DNA from: Corynebacterium minutissimum
GTDB taxonomy: Bacteria > Actinomycetota > Actinomycetes > Mycobacteriales > Mycobacteriaceae
Direction of reading: 5' to 3'
NCBI RefSeq assembly: GCF_000805675.1
Contig: NZ_JSEF01000017.1
Location: 53,638 to 117,637, forward strand
DNA length: 64,000 nt
Numbering within the stretch: position 1 is the stretch's first letter; each line of letters begins with the position of its first letter. The notes beneath the pieces were generated by a model. The model saw nothing but the letters and a program-made list of their open reading frames with translations. It did no database searches and was not told the origin of the DNA. A program made the position numbers and the translations under genes. Below are positions 1-8,625 of the stretch, one piece after another.

Positions 1-1338
1 GAGCAGCTCACCCATGAGCATGGAGAGGCCACCGTCACCGGAGAAGCTGATGACCTGGCGGCCCGGGTTCGCGGCCTGGGCGCCGATAGCCATCGGCAAG
101 GCGTTTGCCATGGTGCCGTGGCGGAAGGACCCAATCTGCTCACGCTTACCGTTCGGGGTGATGTAGCGCGCGCCCCACACGTTGCACATGCCGGTATCAA
201 CGGTGAAGATCGCATCCTCGTCGGCTTCCTTGTCGATGAGGTCCGCGATGTACTCCGGGTGAATCGGGGTGTGCTTCTCCACACCGGAGGTGTAGGCCTC
301 CACCACGTGCTCCAGCTTGTCGTAGTGCTTCTTGAGCATCGTGTCGAGGAAGGAGCGGTCCTTCTTTTCATCGACGTGCGGCAGGATGTTCTCAATGGTG
401 GCGGCAACGTCACCGGTCACCGGGTACTTGATGCGGGTGCGGCGGCCGATGTGGGGGCCGTCGATGTCGACCTGCGCCACGTTGGCATCTGGCAGGAAAT
501 CGTTGTACGGGAAGTCCGTGCCCAAGAGGATGAGCAGGTCGGCCTCGTGGGTAGCCTCGTGGGCCGCACCGTAGCCGAGGAGGCCGGACATGCCGACGTC
601 GAAGGGGTTGTCGTACTGGATGTACATCTTGCCGCCGAGGGCGTGACCAATGGGTGCCTTGATCTTTTCCGCGAGAGCCAGAACTTGCTCGCGGGCGTTC
701 TTCACACCGGCACCGACGAAGAGGGCGACGGTTTTGGCCTCATTAATAGCCTGGGTCAAGGCAGCGGCCTCGGCCGGGTCCGGGTAGACAATGGGACGTC
801 CTGCGGAGATAGCCGAGGACGTAAAGGTGTCATCCTCTGCCTCCTGCATGGAGACATCACCGGGGATAACGAGGACGGAGACGCCGTTGCCCGCCATGGT
901 GGACTGGATGGCGTGGTGCAAGACAACGCCTCCCTGCTCAGCAGAGTTCACCATTTCGCAGTAGCCGGAGCATTCCTGGAAGATGGCCTCCGGGTGGGTT
1001 TCCTGGAAGAACTTCGAGCCGATCTGGCGCGATGGGATGTGGCTAGCAATGGCGAGGACCTTGGCGCCGTTGCGGTGGGCGTCGTAAAGCCCCTGGATAA
1101 GGTGCGTATTACCCGGGCCGCAGGAGGCAGCGCACACGGCCAGCTTGCCGGTGGTGAGAGAATCCGCCTCCGCGGCGAAGGCAGCGGCCTCCTCATTGCG
1201 GACGTGGACCCACTCGATGGAGGAGCGGCGCACCGCATCCACGATGGGGTTAAGGGAGTCACCCACAAGGCCGTAAATACGCTCGACGCCTTGGGCCTCG
1301 AGCATCTCGACGAGTTGTGCAGCATATGTGCGTGCCAT
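1..1338 (-). CDS. pqo/poxB: Pyruvate:quinone oxidoreductase (pyruvate dehydrogenase, quinone), C-terminus cut by the window edge
   Basis: The minus strand from 1338 reads MARTYAAQLVEMLEAQGVER and stays open to base 1, so the gene has no stop inside the window. It is a thiamine-diphosphate flavoenzyme that oxidises pyruvate to acetate and CO2 and passes electrons to the membrane quinone pool. The N-terminal ThDP (PYR) domain shows GLVGDSLNPIVDAVR and the conserved glutamate in VRNEEAAAFAAEA. The central domain shows ALFVGAGVKNA and GTDFPYNDFLPDA, and the start of the second ThDP domain (FRHGTMANALPMAIGAQA, then SFSGDGGLSMLMGEL with the GDG metal-binding motif) lies at the edge. About 446 residues are present; family members have about 580, so the C-terminal membrane/activation segment is outside. 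A purine-rich GAGGAAG precedes the start. Divergent from the MFS exporter. Confidence 0.93.
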   Translation of the reverse strand, partial: MARTYAAQLVEMLEAQGVERIYGLVGDSLNPIVDAVRRSSIEWVHVRNEEAAAFAAEADSLTTGKLAVCAASCGPGNTHLIQGLYDAHRNGAKVLAIASHIPSRQIGSKFFQETHPEAIFQECSGYCEMVNSAEQGGVVLHHAIQSTMAGNGVSVLVIPGDVSMQEAEDDTFTSSAISAGRPIVYPDPAEAAALTQAINEAKTVALFVGAGVKNAREQVLALAEKIKAPIGHALGGKMYIQYDNPFDVGMSGLLGYGAAHEATHEADLLILLGTDFPYNDFLPDANVAQVDIDGPHIGRRTRIKYPVTGDVAATIENILPHVDEKKDRSFLDTMLKKHYDKLEHVVEAYTSGVEKHTPIHPEYIADLIDKEADEDAIFTVDTGMCNVWGARYITPNGKREQIGSFRHGTMANALPMAIGAQAANPGRQVISFSGDGGLSMLMGELL

Positions 1339-1473
1339 GAAGTCTTCCTCTCTAACGTTTATTGTGAACAGGACCCCAGTGTTGCTCTAACAGGGCCGGT
1401 TTCGCCACAGTAAAGCTGGATTCTCACGTAAGAATTCCTTTGTGACCTCAACAACAAAACCCTTTATTCAAGA

Positions 1474-1502
1474 TTGAAACTGTAACGACCGTTCGCTAGA
1501 GT
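1474..1502 (+). promoter_or_regulatory. Promoter of the MFS exporter with a palindromic TetR-type operator
   Basis: TTGAAA at 1474-1479 and TAGAGT at 1497-1502 are separated by 17 nt. The spacer holds a 16-bp imperfect palindrome at 1483-1498 of the form TAnCGAnCGnTCGnTA, with 12 of 16 positions self-complementary. Its placement between -35 and -10 is ideal for repression by the TetR protein encoded in the same operon. The -10 ends 8 nt before the ATG at 1511, so the message is probably leaderless. The motif is seen; the regulator assignment is inferred. Confidence 0.72.
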
Positions 1503-1510
1503 TTCGCAGC

Positions 1511-3013
1511 ATGACAAACGCACAGACCACCGCGCCTACCGACGCCCTCCGCACCTCCGCGACGCGCCGCTGGACCTTCTTTGCCGTCGTCTCCTTAGGC
1601 CTGCTCATGATCGGTCTGGATAACTCGATTCTCTACACCGCGCTACCGGAGCTTTCCGAGCAACTCCACGCCACCTCACTGCAGCAGCTGTGGATCATCA
1701 ACGCCTATGCCCTGATGCTCGCCGGTCTCCTACTGGGCACCGGCACGTTGGGCGACAAAATTGGGCATCGCCGAATGTTTGTCATTGGCCTGTGGATTTT
1801 CGGTGCGGCGTCGTTGACAGCAGCACTCGCGCCCGGCGCGTGGGAGCTCGTCGCTGCCCGCGCCTTTCTGGGGCTCGGCGCCTCCGTCATGATGCCCGCC
1901 ACGCTGGCCCTTATCCGCTTGACCTTTGAGGATGAGATTGAGCGCAACACGGCGATTGGTATTTGGGGCTCGATTGCCGTCGTCGGTGCCGCGGCGGGCC
2001 CTACCGTGGGTGGTTTCCTGCTGGAGCACTTCTGGTGGGGCTCGGTCTTCTTGGTCAACGTGCCGATTGTCATCATCGCGCTCGTGCTCACTGTGTTTCT
2101 CGCCCCGCCGAACGTGGCGAATCCAGCCAAGCACTGGGATGCCCTGTCCTCACTGTATGCGCTGGTGACGCTGGCATCCCTCGTGCTCGTCATCAAATCT
2201 GTGGCCAGCTCCCACCTCAACGCCATGCTCATCGGCGGCGCACTCGCTGCCTGCCTTGTCGGCGCCGTTTTGTTTACGCGCCGCCAAGACACACTGGAGG
2301 ATCCCCTCCTCACCTTCGACATCTTCCGCTCCCCTATCTTCACGGGAGGCGTACTGGCAGCGGCAGGCGCCATGTTTGGCATGGCGGGCTTGGAGATGAC
2401 CACAACCCAAAAACTTCAGCTCGTAGACCTGTACTCACCGTTGCATGCCGGGCTCATCATCTCCATCATCGCGCTGGCAGCACTGCCCATGTCTGCCCTG
2501 GGTGGTGCAAACCTGCACCGTTGGGGTTTCCTGCCGATTATTGCCGGCGGCTTCCTCTTCATGGCCGGGGGCATCGGCTGCACCGTCTGGGGTGGGCACC
2601 GCGAACTCTTCCCGGCCTATATGGCGGGACTCTTCCTCACCGGTGTGGGCGCGGGTCTTGTCATGTCGGTGTCCTCCACCGCCATCATCGGCGCGGCACC
2701 AGCATCGCGCTCCGGCATGGCCGCAGGCGTGGAAGAGGTCTCCTATGAATTCGGCACGCTGCTCTCCATCGCGGTGACGGGCTCGCTCGTGCCGTTGCTG
2801 TTCACGCGCGGCCTGCCTGAAGACATCCAGGAGCTAGGCATGGAGGCGCTATACACACCGGAGCTGGTCGAGGTATCCTCCGGCGCTTATACCCACGCCT
2901 ACCTCAGCACCGCCGCCGGGCTCGCCATGGTGATGCTCCTCTTCGCCGCGGTGACCGGCTGGTGTTTCCGCAACAATCCAAAGTCTGGAGGTGCCGATGC
3001 CACGCATCAGTAA
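1511..3013 (+). CDS. MFS multidrug exporter, DHA2 (14-TM, QacA/EmrB-like) family
   Basis: A 500-residue polytopic membrane protein with roughly 14 hydrophobic segments. The MFS motif A appears as GDKIGHRRMF at about residues 81-90 in the loop after TM2, and the antiporter-type motif C as GAAAGPTVGG near residue 160. DHA2 proteins pump drugs and other amphipathic compounds out of the cell in exchange for protons. The early aspartate in GLDNSIL of TM1 is also typical of the family. It overlaps the downstream TetR gene by 17 bp and has a promoter with a TetR-like palindrome, so it is most likely a self-contained drug-resistance operon induced by its substrate. The substrate cannot be read from sequence. 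Confidence 0.9.
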   Translation: MTNAQTTAPTDALRTSATRRWTFFAVVSLGLLMIGLDNSILYTALPELSEQLHATSLQQLWIINAYALMLAGLLLGTGTLGDKIGHRRMFVIGLWIFGAASLTAALAPGAWELVAARAFLGLGASVMMPATLALIRLTFEDEIERNTAIGIWGSIAVVGAAAGPTVGGFLLEHFWWGSVFLVNVPIVIIALVLTVFLAPPNVANPAKHWDALSSLYALVTLASLVLVIKSVASSHLNAMLIGGALAACLVGAVLFTRRQDTLEDPLLTFDIFRSPIFTGGVLAAAGAMFGMAGLEMTTTQKLQLVDLYSPLHAGLIISIIALAALPMSALGGANLHRWGFLPIIAGGFLFMAGGIGCTVWGGHRELFPAYMAGLFLTGVGAGLVMSVSSTAIIGAAPASRSGMAAGVEEVSYEFGTLLSIAVTGSLVPLLFTRGLPEDIQELGMEALYTPELVEVSSGAYTHAYLSTAAGLAMVMLLFAAVTGWCFRNNPKSGGADATHQ

Positions 3014-3539
3014 AAAGATCGAAGCGCTCGAAATAGCGCTCATCATCATCGCGAAGGACGGCATGCATGCGCTGACCTACGATTCCCTCGCCACAGCTAC
3101 TGGTATCAGCAAGTCCGGACTCATCTACCACTTCCCTACCCGGCACCAGCTGCTCATTGACTGCCATACGCTGTGCGCGGAACGCTGGGAAGAGGAACTT
3201 ATCCACCTCTCCGGCGGCAAGACCGCAGATCAACTCACGGAACGTCAGCGCTACCGCGCAGCCATCGAATCGATGGGCAAGAATGACCCGCTCATTGAGC
3301 TGCTCATGTCCATCCACGCGCAGTCGCATCCGGACTTTCAGGAGGTATGGAGGGACGTCGATAAGCGCTGGCTCCCTGACCCCGCCACGGCGGACGAGTC
3401 CGTGCTGCTGGCGTCGGTCATTGCACACGGTCTGTGGGTACACGACCACCTCACCGAGCGCCCCCTGCCGCCACGCCGGCGCCGTGCGCTTATCGACGTC
3501 GCCCTCAGCCACCTCTCCAAATACTGTAAGGCTGAGTAG
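2997..3539 (+). CDS. TetR-family transcriptional repressor, probable regulator of the MFS exporter
   Basis: A 180-residue protein. The N-terminal helix-turn-helix is visible as ALTYDSLATATGISKSGLIY followed by HFPTR, the TetR signature in which the recognition helix ends just before Y-H-F. The C-terminal half is the usual variable ligand-binding and dimerisation region. I chose ATG 2997 because GGAGG at 2987-2991 lies 5 nt upstream; the GTG at 2991 overlaps that ribosome site. The start lies inside the end of the exporter gene, implying translational coupling. The likely operator is the palindrome at 1483-1498, giving negative autoregulation of the pair. The inducer is unknown. Confidence 0.9.
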   Translation: MPRISKKIEALEIALIIIAKDGMHALTYDSLATATGISKSGLIYHFPTRHQLLIDCHTLCAERWEEELIHLSGGKTADQLTERQRYRAAIESMGKNDPLIELLMSIHAQSHPDFQEVWRDVDKRWLPDPATADESVLLASVIAHGLWVHDHLTERPLPPRRRRALIDVALSHLSKYCKAE

Positions 3540-3543
3540 TTTG

Positions 3544-3616
3544 AGCTGGAGACGAGACTTGAACTCGCAACCTACGCATTACAAGTGCGTTGCGCTACCA
3601 ATTGCGCCACTCCAGC
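3544..3616 (-). tRNA. tRNA-Thr, anticodon TGT
   Basis: Read on the minus strand, 73 nt fold as a cloverleaf. The acceptor stem pairs GCTGGAG (3616-3610) with CTCCAGC, with T as discriminator and no encoded CCA. The D arm carries GGTAGCGCA. The anticodon stem ACGCA/TGCGT encloses loop CTTGTAA, so the anticodon is TGT and it reads ACA and related Thr codons. The T arm contains GTTCAAG. It converges with the TetR gene, which ends 5 nt away. Confidence 0.95.
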
Positions 3617-3803
3617 ACCGCGGATGATCCGCTAGGGGAATCGTACCCGAGTCCACCCCAAGGAAGGAAAGCCGGGGTCTGTGTGCTGCACAAAAGCGTG
3701 CGCCGCGCCACACTAAAAGCACTGGCAGGTGCATAAATCGGCGACAGTTACTAAAGTGCTGATTTACCGAACCCAGAACTGTTGTTGAGGTCTTTCTTTT
3801 TCC

Positions 3804-5480
3804 GTGTCTGTTCTTTCTTCGTTTCGCCAGCGCCTGCGCGATGGCTCGGCGCACGTCGCCACCATTGACGCCGCTAAAGCTGCTCCGCCGCCTTCCCCGC
3901 TTGCCCCGGTTGATCTGACCGACCCGGCGCAGGTCACGGGTGTCATGGAGATTGCCGCGCGCGTCGGTGAAATCCTCATCGCAGCAGGCACGGCGAATAC
4001 GGACGCACAGGCACAGATCCACCTCGTGGCCTCCTCCTATGGTCTGCACTATTGCCACGTGTCGATTCTGCTCAACACCATCACGATTCACACCGCGATT
4101 GGCACCGGCGCTAACCGCCGCAACCTGCACGTATTCCGCGTCGCGCCGAGTATTGCGGTGGACTTTACCAAGTTGTCCGCGGTAGACCGCCTCATTCGCT
4201 CTATCCACTCGGGTGCCACTCCGCCGTCGATGGCGGAGAAGATTCTCGATGATATCGATGCAATGAAGAATCCGTACTCGAAGAAGACCATCGTGAGCGC
4301 CTGGGGCGCTATGGGTGGTTTTATTGCCGTGATGCTGGGCGGCGACCTGCTCGTCGGCGTGGTCACGTTCCTCATCTCGGCGCTCATTATGGGCACGAAC
4401 ATGTTCTTGGCCCAGTACCGCCTGCCGCCCTTCTATCAGAACCTCGTGGGCGGCCTCTTGGCGGTTGTTCCGGCGGCGATCTTGTACAACGTGTTTGCGC
4501 AGTTCGGCATCCAGATGCTGCCCTCACAGATCATTGGTTCGGGCATTATCGTCCTCGTGGCTGGCCTGACGCTGGTGCAGTGTTTGGTGGATGGCATCAC
4601 GCGCGCGCCGGTAACGTCCTCGGCGAAGTTCTTTGAGGCCCTCATGTCCACCGGCGCCATCATCGCCGGTGTGGGTTTGGGTATCCAGGTGGCCGGGTGG
4701 CTGGGCTTTAGCCTGCCGCCTTTGGCCACGTTGGCACCGCCCGTCTACCACCAAATCCCGCTGCTCGTGGTATGCGGTGGAATCGGCTCGGCGGGTTTTG
4801 CGCTGGCACTGGGCGCGTCGTGGACAGAGGTCGCCATCTCCGGACTGACGGCCGCCGCCGGTATGGTCTTTTACTATTCCATCGTCGTGCCGTTTGGCGT
4901 AGGTCCGGTGGTGGCCTCGGGTATTTCGGCGGTGGCTGTGGGCCTGGCCGGTGGTTTGCTCTCCCGCCGCTACATGATGCCGCCGCTCATCACGATGATT
5001 GTGGGCTATACGCCCATGCTTCCCGGCCTAACGTTGTACCGCGGCATGTATGCCACGCTGAACGAACAAATCATCACCGGTCTGACCAACCTGGCCAGTG
5101 CCTTGGCCATCGCCGGCGCGCTAGCGGCCGGCGTGGTGTTTGGTGAGCGCGTGGCCCGTCGCCTGCGCCGCCCGAAGTACTTCCGTCCTTACACCGCCTT
5201 CAAGCGCCTAGGCACCTTCTCTTTCGCCCGCGCCACGCGCTTGGCGCAGCGCGCCCGCATCCCGCGCGTGCCCATGTCCCCCTTCGCCCCTCGTCACAAC
5301 CTGCCGGCCCCGCCACCGCAGTATGGGCCGAAGCCACCGACCCCGGCACAGCAGGCTCGCTTCCAGCAGGGCGATGCGGTCACCGATATGTGGCCTGCTA
5401 CCACCCAATTCCCTGCGCAGCGTCCCACCTACACGGTGCCGGGCAAAGACGCCCCCACCACCCCGCCGGCCGAGCAATAG
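3804..5480 (+). CDS. thrE: Threonine/serine exporter ThrE
   Basis: A 558-residue inner-membrane protein that exports L-threonine and L-serine, driven by the membrane potential. The N-terminal stretch TIDAAKAAPPPSPLAP and DLTDPAQVTGVMEIAARVGE match what I recall of C. glutamicum ThrE closely. The soluble N-terminal part (DUF1212/ThrE domain, about residues 40-165) is followed by about ten hydrophobic segments spanning about residues 165-455, including GLTLVQCLVDGITRAPVTSS and TPMLPGLTLYRGMYATLNEQ. The tail from about residue 480 is Pro/Gln-rich and makes the protein longer than the roughly 490 residues of C. glutamicum ThrE. It starts with GTG; a GAGG lies 13 nt upstream, so the start is somewhat uncertain. 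A second ThrE-like gene lies at 28028-29353. Confidence 0.92.
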   Translation: MSVLSSFRQRLRDGSAHVATIDAAKAAPPPSPLAPVDLTDPAQVTGVMEIAARVGEILIAAGTANTDAQAQIHLVASSYGLHYCHVSILLNTITIHTAIGTGANRRNLHVFRVAPSIAVDFTKLSAVDRLIRSIHSGATPPSMAEKILDDIDAMKNPYSKKTIVSAWGAMGGFIAVMLGGDLLVGVVTFLISALIMGTNMFLAQYRLPPFYQNLVGGLLAVVPAAILYNVFAQFGIQMLPSQIIGSGIIVLVAGLTLVQCLVDGITRAPVTSSAKFFEALMSTGAIIAGVGLGIQVAGWLGFSLPPLATLAPPVYHQIPLLVVCGGIGSAGFALALGASWTEVAISGLTAAAGMVFYYSIVVPFGVGPVVASGISAVAVGLAGGLLSRRYMMPPLITMIVGYTPMLPGLTLYRGMYATLNEQIITGLTNLASALAIAGALAAGVVFGERVARRLRRPKYFRPYTAFKRLGTFSFARATRLAQRARIPRVPMSPFAPRHNLPAPPPQYGPKPPTPAQQARFQQGDAVTDMWPATTQFPAQRPTYTVPGKDAPTTPPAEQ

Positions 5481-5530
5481 CGTAGAATAGCCGGTCTGAA
5501 AGCTTTCACACTTCATTCCAGGAGGACTCC

Positions 5531-5890
5531 GTGCCACCCAAGGTCACAGACACTCAGCCTGCCGCTGATCAGACTCATGCCGTCGAGGAAGAGACCGCCC
5601 GCGCCGCGCGCCGCGTTGTTGCTACCTACGCCGAGGATTTCCTGGACGGCGTGACACTCATGTCGATGCTGGGCGTTGAGCCAGAGGGCTTGGTTCACCG
5701 CAAGGTACTGGCAGAGCACGAAGACGCTGCGCCGAAGAAATCCACGAAGAAGGCGTCCAAGAAGGCCTCGAAGAAGGCGACTAAGAAGTCAACAAAGAAG
5801 GCCACCAAGAAAGCCACTAAGAAGGCGACGAAGAAGTCCACCAAGAAGGCAACGAAAAAGGCCACCAAGAAGACCATTAAGAAGGCCTAA
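5531..5890 (+). CDS. Small basic protein with histone-H1-like lysine-rich repeat tail
   Basis: 119 residues in two parts. Residues 1-65 are mixed and slightly acidic (ETARAARRVVATYAEDFLDG, then VTLMSMLGVEPEGLVHRKVL). From about residue 70 to the end the protein is almost only Lys, Thr, Ser and Ala in a repeating KKATKK/KKSTKK/KKASKK pattern, as in eukaryotic histone H1 tails and mycobacterial HupB or LSR-type DNA binders. The tail makes nucleic-acid binding likely; the N-terminal part is not HU-like. GTG start with AGGAGG 5-6 nt upstream. TAGAAT at 5483-5488 is a plausible -10. It ends 2 nt before otsA, the same arrangement as in C. glutamicum, so it may be co-transcribed with the trehalose genes. 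Function unknown. Confidence 0.85.
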   Translation: MPPKVTDTQPAADQTHAVEEETARAARRVVATYAEDFLDGVTLMSMLGVEPEGLVHRKVLAEHEDAAPKKSTKKASKKASKKATKKSTKKATKKATKKATKKSTKKATKKATKKTIKKA

Positions 5891-5892
5891 GT

Positions 5893-7308
5893 ATGCCCGG
5901 GCGCTCCAATAGCTTCGTCGTCGTGGCTAACCGCCTGCCGGTTGACCTCGAGACCAGCCCAGATGGCACCCGCACGTGGAAGGCCTCGCCAGGCGGGCTC
6001 GTCACCGCGCTCTCCCCGGTCTTGGAGAAACACCACGGCTGCTGGGTGGGCTGGCCAGGCGTGGCTGATGAAGCCCCGGAGCCCTTCACCACGGACAATG
6101 GGGTATTACTCCACTCGGTGCGCCTGACCCAGGACGATTATGAAGCCTTCTACGAGGGCTTTTCCAATGCCACACTGTGGCCCTTGTACCACGATCTCAT
6201 CGTCACACCCATCTATAACCGCGACTGGTGGGACGCGTACCGCGAGGTCAATCTGCGCTTTGCCAACGAAGTCGCCGCCGTGGCCGCAGAAAACGCCACG
6301 GTGTGGGTACAGGACTACCAGTTGCAGCTCGTGCCGGGGATTCTGCGCCAGCTGCGCCCAGACCTCACCGTTGGTTTCTTCCTGCACATTCCTTTCCCCT
6401 CCCCCGATCTCTTCCGCCAGTTACCGTGGCGTGAGGAATTGGTACGCGGGCTTCTCGACGCCTCCTTGATCGGCTTCCACCTCGAATCCAACGCCCACAA
6501 CTTCCTCGAGCTCGCGCGCACCCAAGGTCTGGAGGTCGAAGGCGAGGTAAGCACTCGCCGTGTTACCGCCCACATCACCACGAATAGTGGGCATTCCGTG
6601 GGCGTGGCTGCCTTCCCGATTTCCATTGCGGCGGGTGAGTTCGGAGGTGGGGGTGATGAGGGGGACGTCGCTAAGCTCCGCGCCGAATTGGGAGATCCGA
6701 AGCGCATCATTTTGGGCGTGGACCGCTTGGACTATACGAAGGGTATTTTGCAGCGTCTCACCGCGTTTGAGGAGCTGCTCGAAACGGGCGCGCTGGACCC
6801 GGCGGAGGTAACCCTGGTGCAGCTGGCAACGCCCTCGCGGGAGCGCATTGACCACTACCGCGCCACGCGCTCCAAAGTGGAGGAAGCCGTGGGCCGCATC
6901 AACGGGCGCTTTAGCCAGCTCGGCCGGCCGGTGGTGCACTATCAGCACCGTTCCGTGCCTAAGAACGTGCTGCGCAGCTACTACCGTTTGGCGGATATCA
7001 TGCTGGTCACGCCGTTTAAGGACGGCATGAACCTCGTGGCCAAGGAATACGTGGCCTCTCATGGCGATGGTTCGGGCGCACTCGTGCTTTCTGAGTTTGC
7101 TGGTGCCGCGGTGGAGTTGCCGCAGGCGAATCTGTGTAACCCCTTCGATATCGAGTCCATTAAGCGCGCGCTGCTTTCGGCGGTCAAGGCCCTTGATGAG
7201 TCCCCGGAACTCATGCGCGAGCACATGCTGGCAATGAACCGCCAGGTTCGTGAGCATGACATTGCGCTGTGGTCGGAATCCTTCCTCGGCGCTCTGAAGG
7301 AGGCATGA
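5893..7308 (+). CDS. otsA: Trehalose-6-phosphate synthase (GT20)
   Basis: 471 residues, normal for the family. The enzyme joins glucose from UDP-glucose (ADP-glucose also in actinobacteria) to glucose-6-phosphate, giving trehalose-6-phosphate. Visible family motifs are VVVANRLPVD at the N-terminus, WVQDYQLQLVPGILRQLRP, the donor-binding GVDRLDYTKGIL near residue 275 with conserved Arg and Lys, and LVTPFKDGMNLVAKEYVA. With OtsB 530 bp downstream it forms the OtsAB pathway. In corynebacteria trehalose is both an osmoprotectant and the carrier of mycolic acids for the outer membrane, so the pathway feeds envelope assembly. Confidence 0.96.
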   Translation: MPGRSNSFVVVANRLPVDLETSPDGTRTWKASPGGLVTALSPVLEKHHGCWVGWPGVADEAPEPFTTDNGVLLHSVRLTQDDYEAFYEGFSNATLWPLYHDLIVTPIYNRDWWDAYREVNLRFANEVAAVAAENATVWVQDYQLQLVPGILRQLRPDLTVGFFLHIPFPSPDLFRQLPWREELVRGLLDASLIGFHLESNAHNFLELARTQGLEVEGEVSTRRVTAHITTNSGHSVGVAAFPISIAAGEFGGGGDEGDVAKLRAELGDPKRIILGVDRLDYTKGILQRLTAFEELLETGALDPAEVTLVQLATPSRERIDHYRATRSKVEEAVGRINGRFSQLGRPVVHYQHRSVPKNVLRSYYRLADIMLVTPFKDGMNLVAKEYVASHGDGSGALVLSEFAGAAVELPQANLCNPFDIESIKRALLSAVKALDESPELMREHMLAMNRQVREHDIALWSESFLGALKEA

Positions 7309-7811
7309 TGCGCAGGTTTTCTATGGCGCTCGTAGCGCTGTGCCTAGCCGCGCTTCCTGCCTGCGGGTCCGCTGAGGAGGAACCTGCTCCGCGGAGTGAT
7401 GAGAGGGTCGTCGGCAAGCAATGGCAGGTCACGAACCTGTACACCACTCCAGAAGCACCGTCGGCCATCGCGCCGGATACGGCGCAGGTTCCACACATGA
7501 GCTTCGGTGAGCACACGGTGGTGGGCTCGACGGGATGCGTGCCGTTTACCGCCGAGGTGTCTTTTACCGAGGGTGATAAGGACTCCACGATTTGGGAGGC
7601 CGATGGCATGCATGTGGACAAGGTCGACTACGAATCGGTGCCGTCGAACGAGGACTGCACAGGGTCGGCGCTGTGGGCGGACAAGCTTCTGCGTACCCTC
7701 ATCGCGCAGGGTCATGACTTTGATTTTGCGCTGAACCACAACAACCAACTGGTGTTGACGCTGCGCACAGACAAGGTGGATTCCCCCATTATTCGGATGG
7801 CCTCGCTCTAG
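7305..7811 (+). CDS. META/HslJ-like lipoprotein between otsA and otsB
   Basis: 168 residues starting at an ATG that overlaps the otsA stop (ATGA); GGAGG sits just upstream, and the next codon is also ATG with better spacing. The N-terminus is a lipoprotein signal, MMRRFSMALVALCLAALPAC, with the lipobox LPAC, so the mature protein should be lipid-anchored outside the membrane. The body GKQWQVTNLYTTPEAPS and FGEHTVVGSTGCVPFTAEV resembles the META/HslJ fold, in which a G-x-x-G-C turn recurs; two further cysteines could pair. A lipoprotein gene in this position is also found between the ots genes of C. glutamicum. No catalytic motif is visible. Role unknown; translational coupling to OtsA is likely. 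Confidence 0.85.
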   Translation: MMRRFSMALVALCLAALPACGSAEEEPAPRSDERVVGKQWQVTNLYTTPEAPSAIAPDTAQVPHMSFGEHTVVGSTGCVPFTAEVSFTEGDKDSTIWEADGMHVDKVDYESVPSNEDCTGSALWADKLLRTLIAQGHDFDFALNHNNQLVLTLRTDKVDSPIIRMASL

Positions 7812-7841
7812 GACTAGGGCTTTAGGGCTAGGGTGGGCTCC

Positions 7842-8588
7842 ATGATGGATGCTCTTGCCTCAGCCGCGCACCTCGCGGTGGTGTCCGATTTTGACGGCAC
7901 GCTCGCCGGTTTCGCCACGCGCCCAGACGCCGTCCAGCCGGAGAAGCGCTCTCTCGACGCCCTTGCGTCGCTTGCGCAGCTGCCCGACACCACAGTGGCG
8001 GTGTTGTCAGGCCGCCACCTCGACGGGCTCAAGCGCGTGTGTCCGCTGCGTGAGCCGGTGCTCATGGGTGGCTCACATGGTGCGGAATCCTCGTGGGAGG
8101 AATCCCCGCTGACCCCGGAAATGAAGGCGCATCTGGCCAAGAAAGAGTCGGAGATTGAGGAGATCATCGCCCGCCATCCCGGCGCGGAGCTGGAGGCCAA
8201 ACCTTTCCAGCGCGTGCTGCACTTGCGCGCTCTAGAGCTCAAAGACCCCGCTGCTGCCGCCGCGGCGTATGAGGAGGGCTTGGCCTTAAGCGCGGATGGA
8301 TTCCCCAAGACGGCGGGCAAGTGCGTTGTGGAGTTTTCCGCCACGCAGGCAACAAAGGGCACGTGGATTAAGACCTTGCGCGAGCGCGTCGGCGCTACGG
8401 CCATGGTCTTTCTAGGTGATGACACGACCGACGAGGACGGTTTCGCCGTGCTCAACCAACCGCCGGACCTCGGTGTGAAGGTGGGCGAGGGCGATACCTT
8501 GGCCACGCATGGAGTCGCGGATGTGGCGGCGGTGTCGGATTTTCTTGACGAGCTCGCGGCCGCCCGTGCAGCTCACGTTTCGCGTTAA
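7842..8588 (+). CDS. otsB: Trehalose-6-phosphate phosphatase
   Basis: About 248 residues of the HAD superfamily. It removes phosphate from trehalose-6-phosphate to yield trehalose. HAD motif I is VSDFDGTLAGF with the nucleophile and acid aspartates at residues 16 and 18. Motif II is VLSGR, and the metal-binding motif is VFLGDDTTDEDGF near residue 190. A Lys for motif III is available in ATKGTWIKTL. ATG 7842 is preferred over the in-frame GTG at 7833; a second ATG follows directly. It works with OtsA in the same cluster. Confidence 0.95.
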   Translation: MMDALASAAHLAVVSDFDGTLAGFATRPDAVQPEKRSLDALASLAQLPDTTVAVLSGRHLDGLKRVCPLREPVLMGGSHGAESSWEESPLTPEMKAHLAKKESEIEEIIARHPGAELEAKPFQRVLHLRALELKDPAAAAAAYEEGLALSADGFPKTAGKCVVEFSATQATKGTWIKTLRERVGATAMVFLGDDTTDEDGFAVLNQPPDLGVKVGEGDTLATHGVADVAAVSDFLDELAAARAAHVSR

Positions 8589-8625
8589 TAGCCCGCGCCG
8601 TGCCCCTTACCTGCACCTCGGTGTC

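Noticed and set aside
118..1413. Long plus-strand open frame opposite the pyruvate oxidoreductase
   Set aside because: It is the antisense shadow of the truncated minus-strand enzyme, whose motifs are unambiguous.
1400..1480. CRP/GlxR-like site in the poxB-MFS intergenic region (TGTGACCTCAACAACA)
   Set aside because: Only one half-site fits the TGTGA-N6-TCACA consensus.
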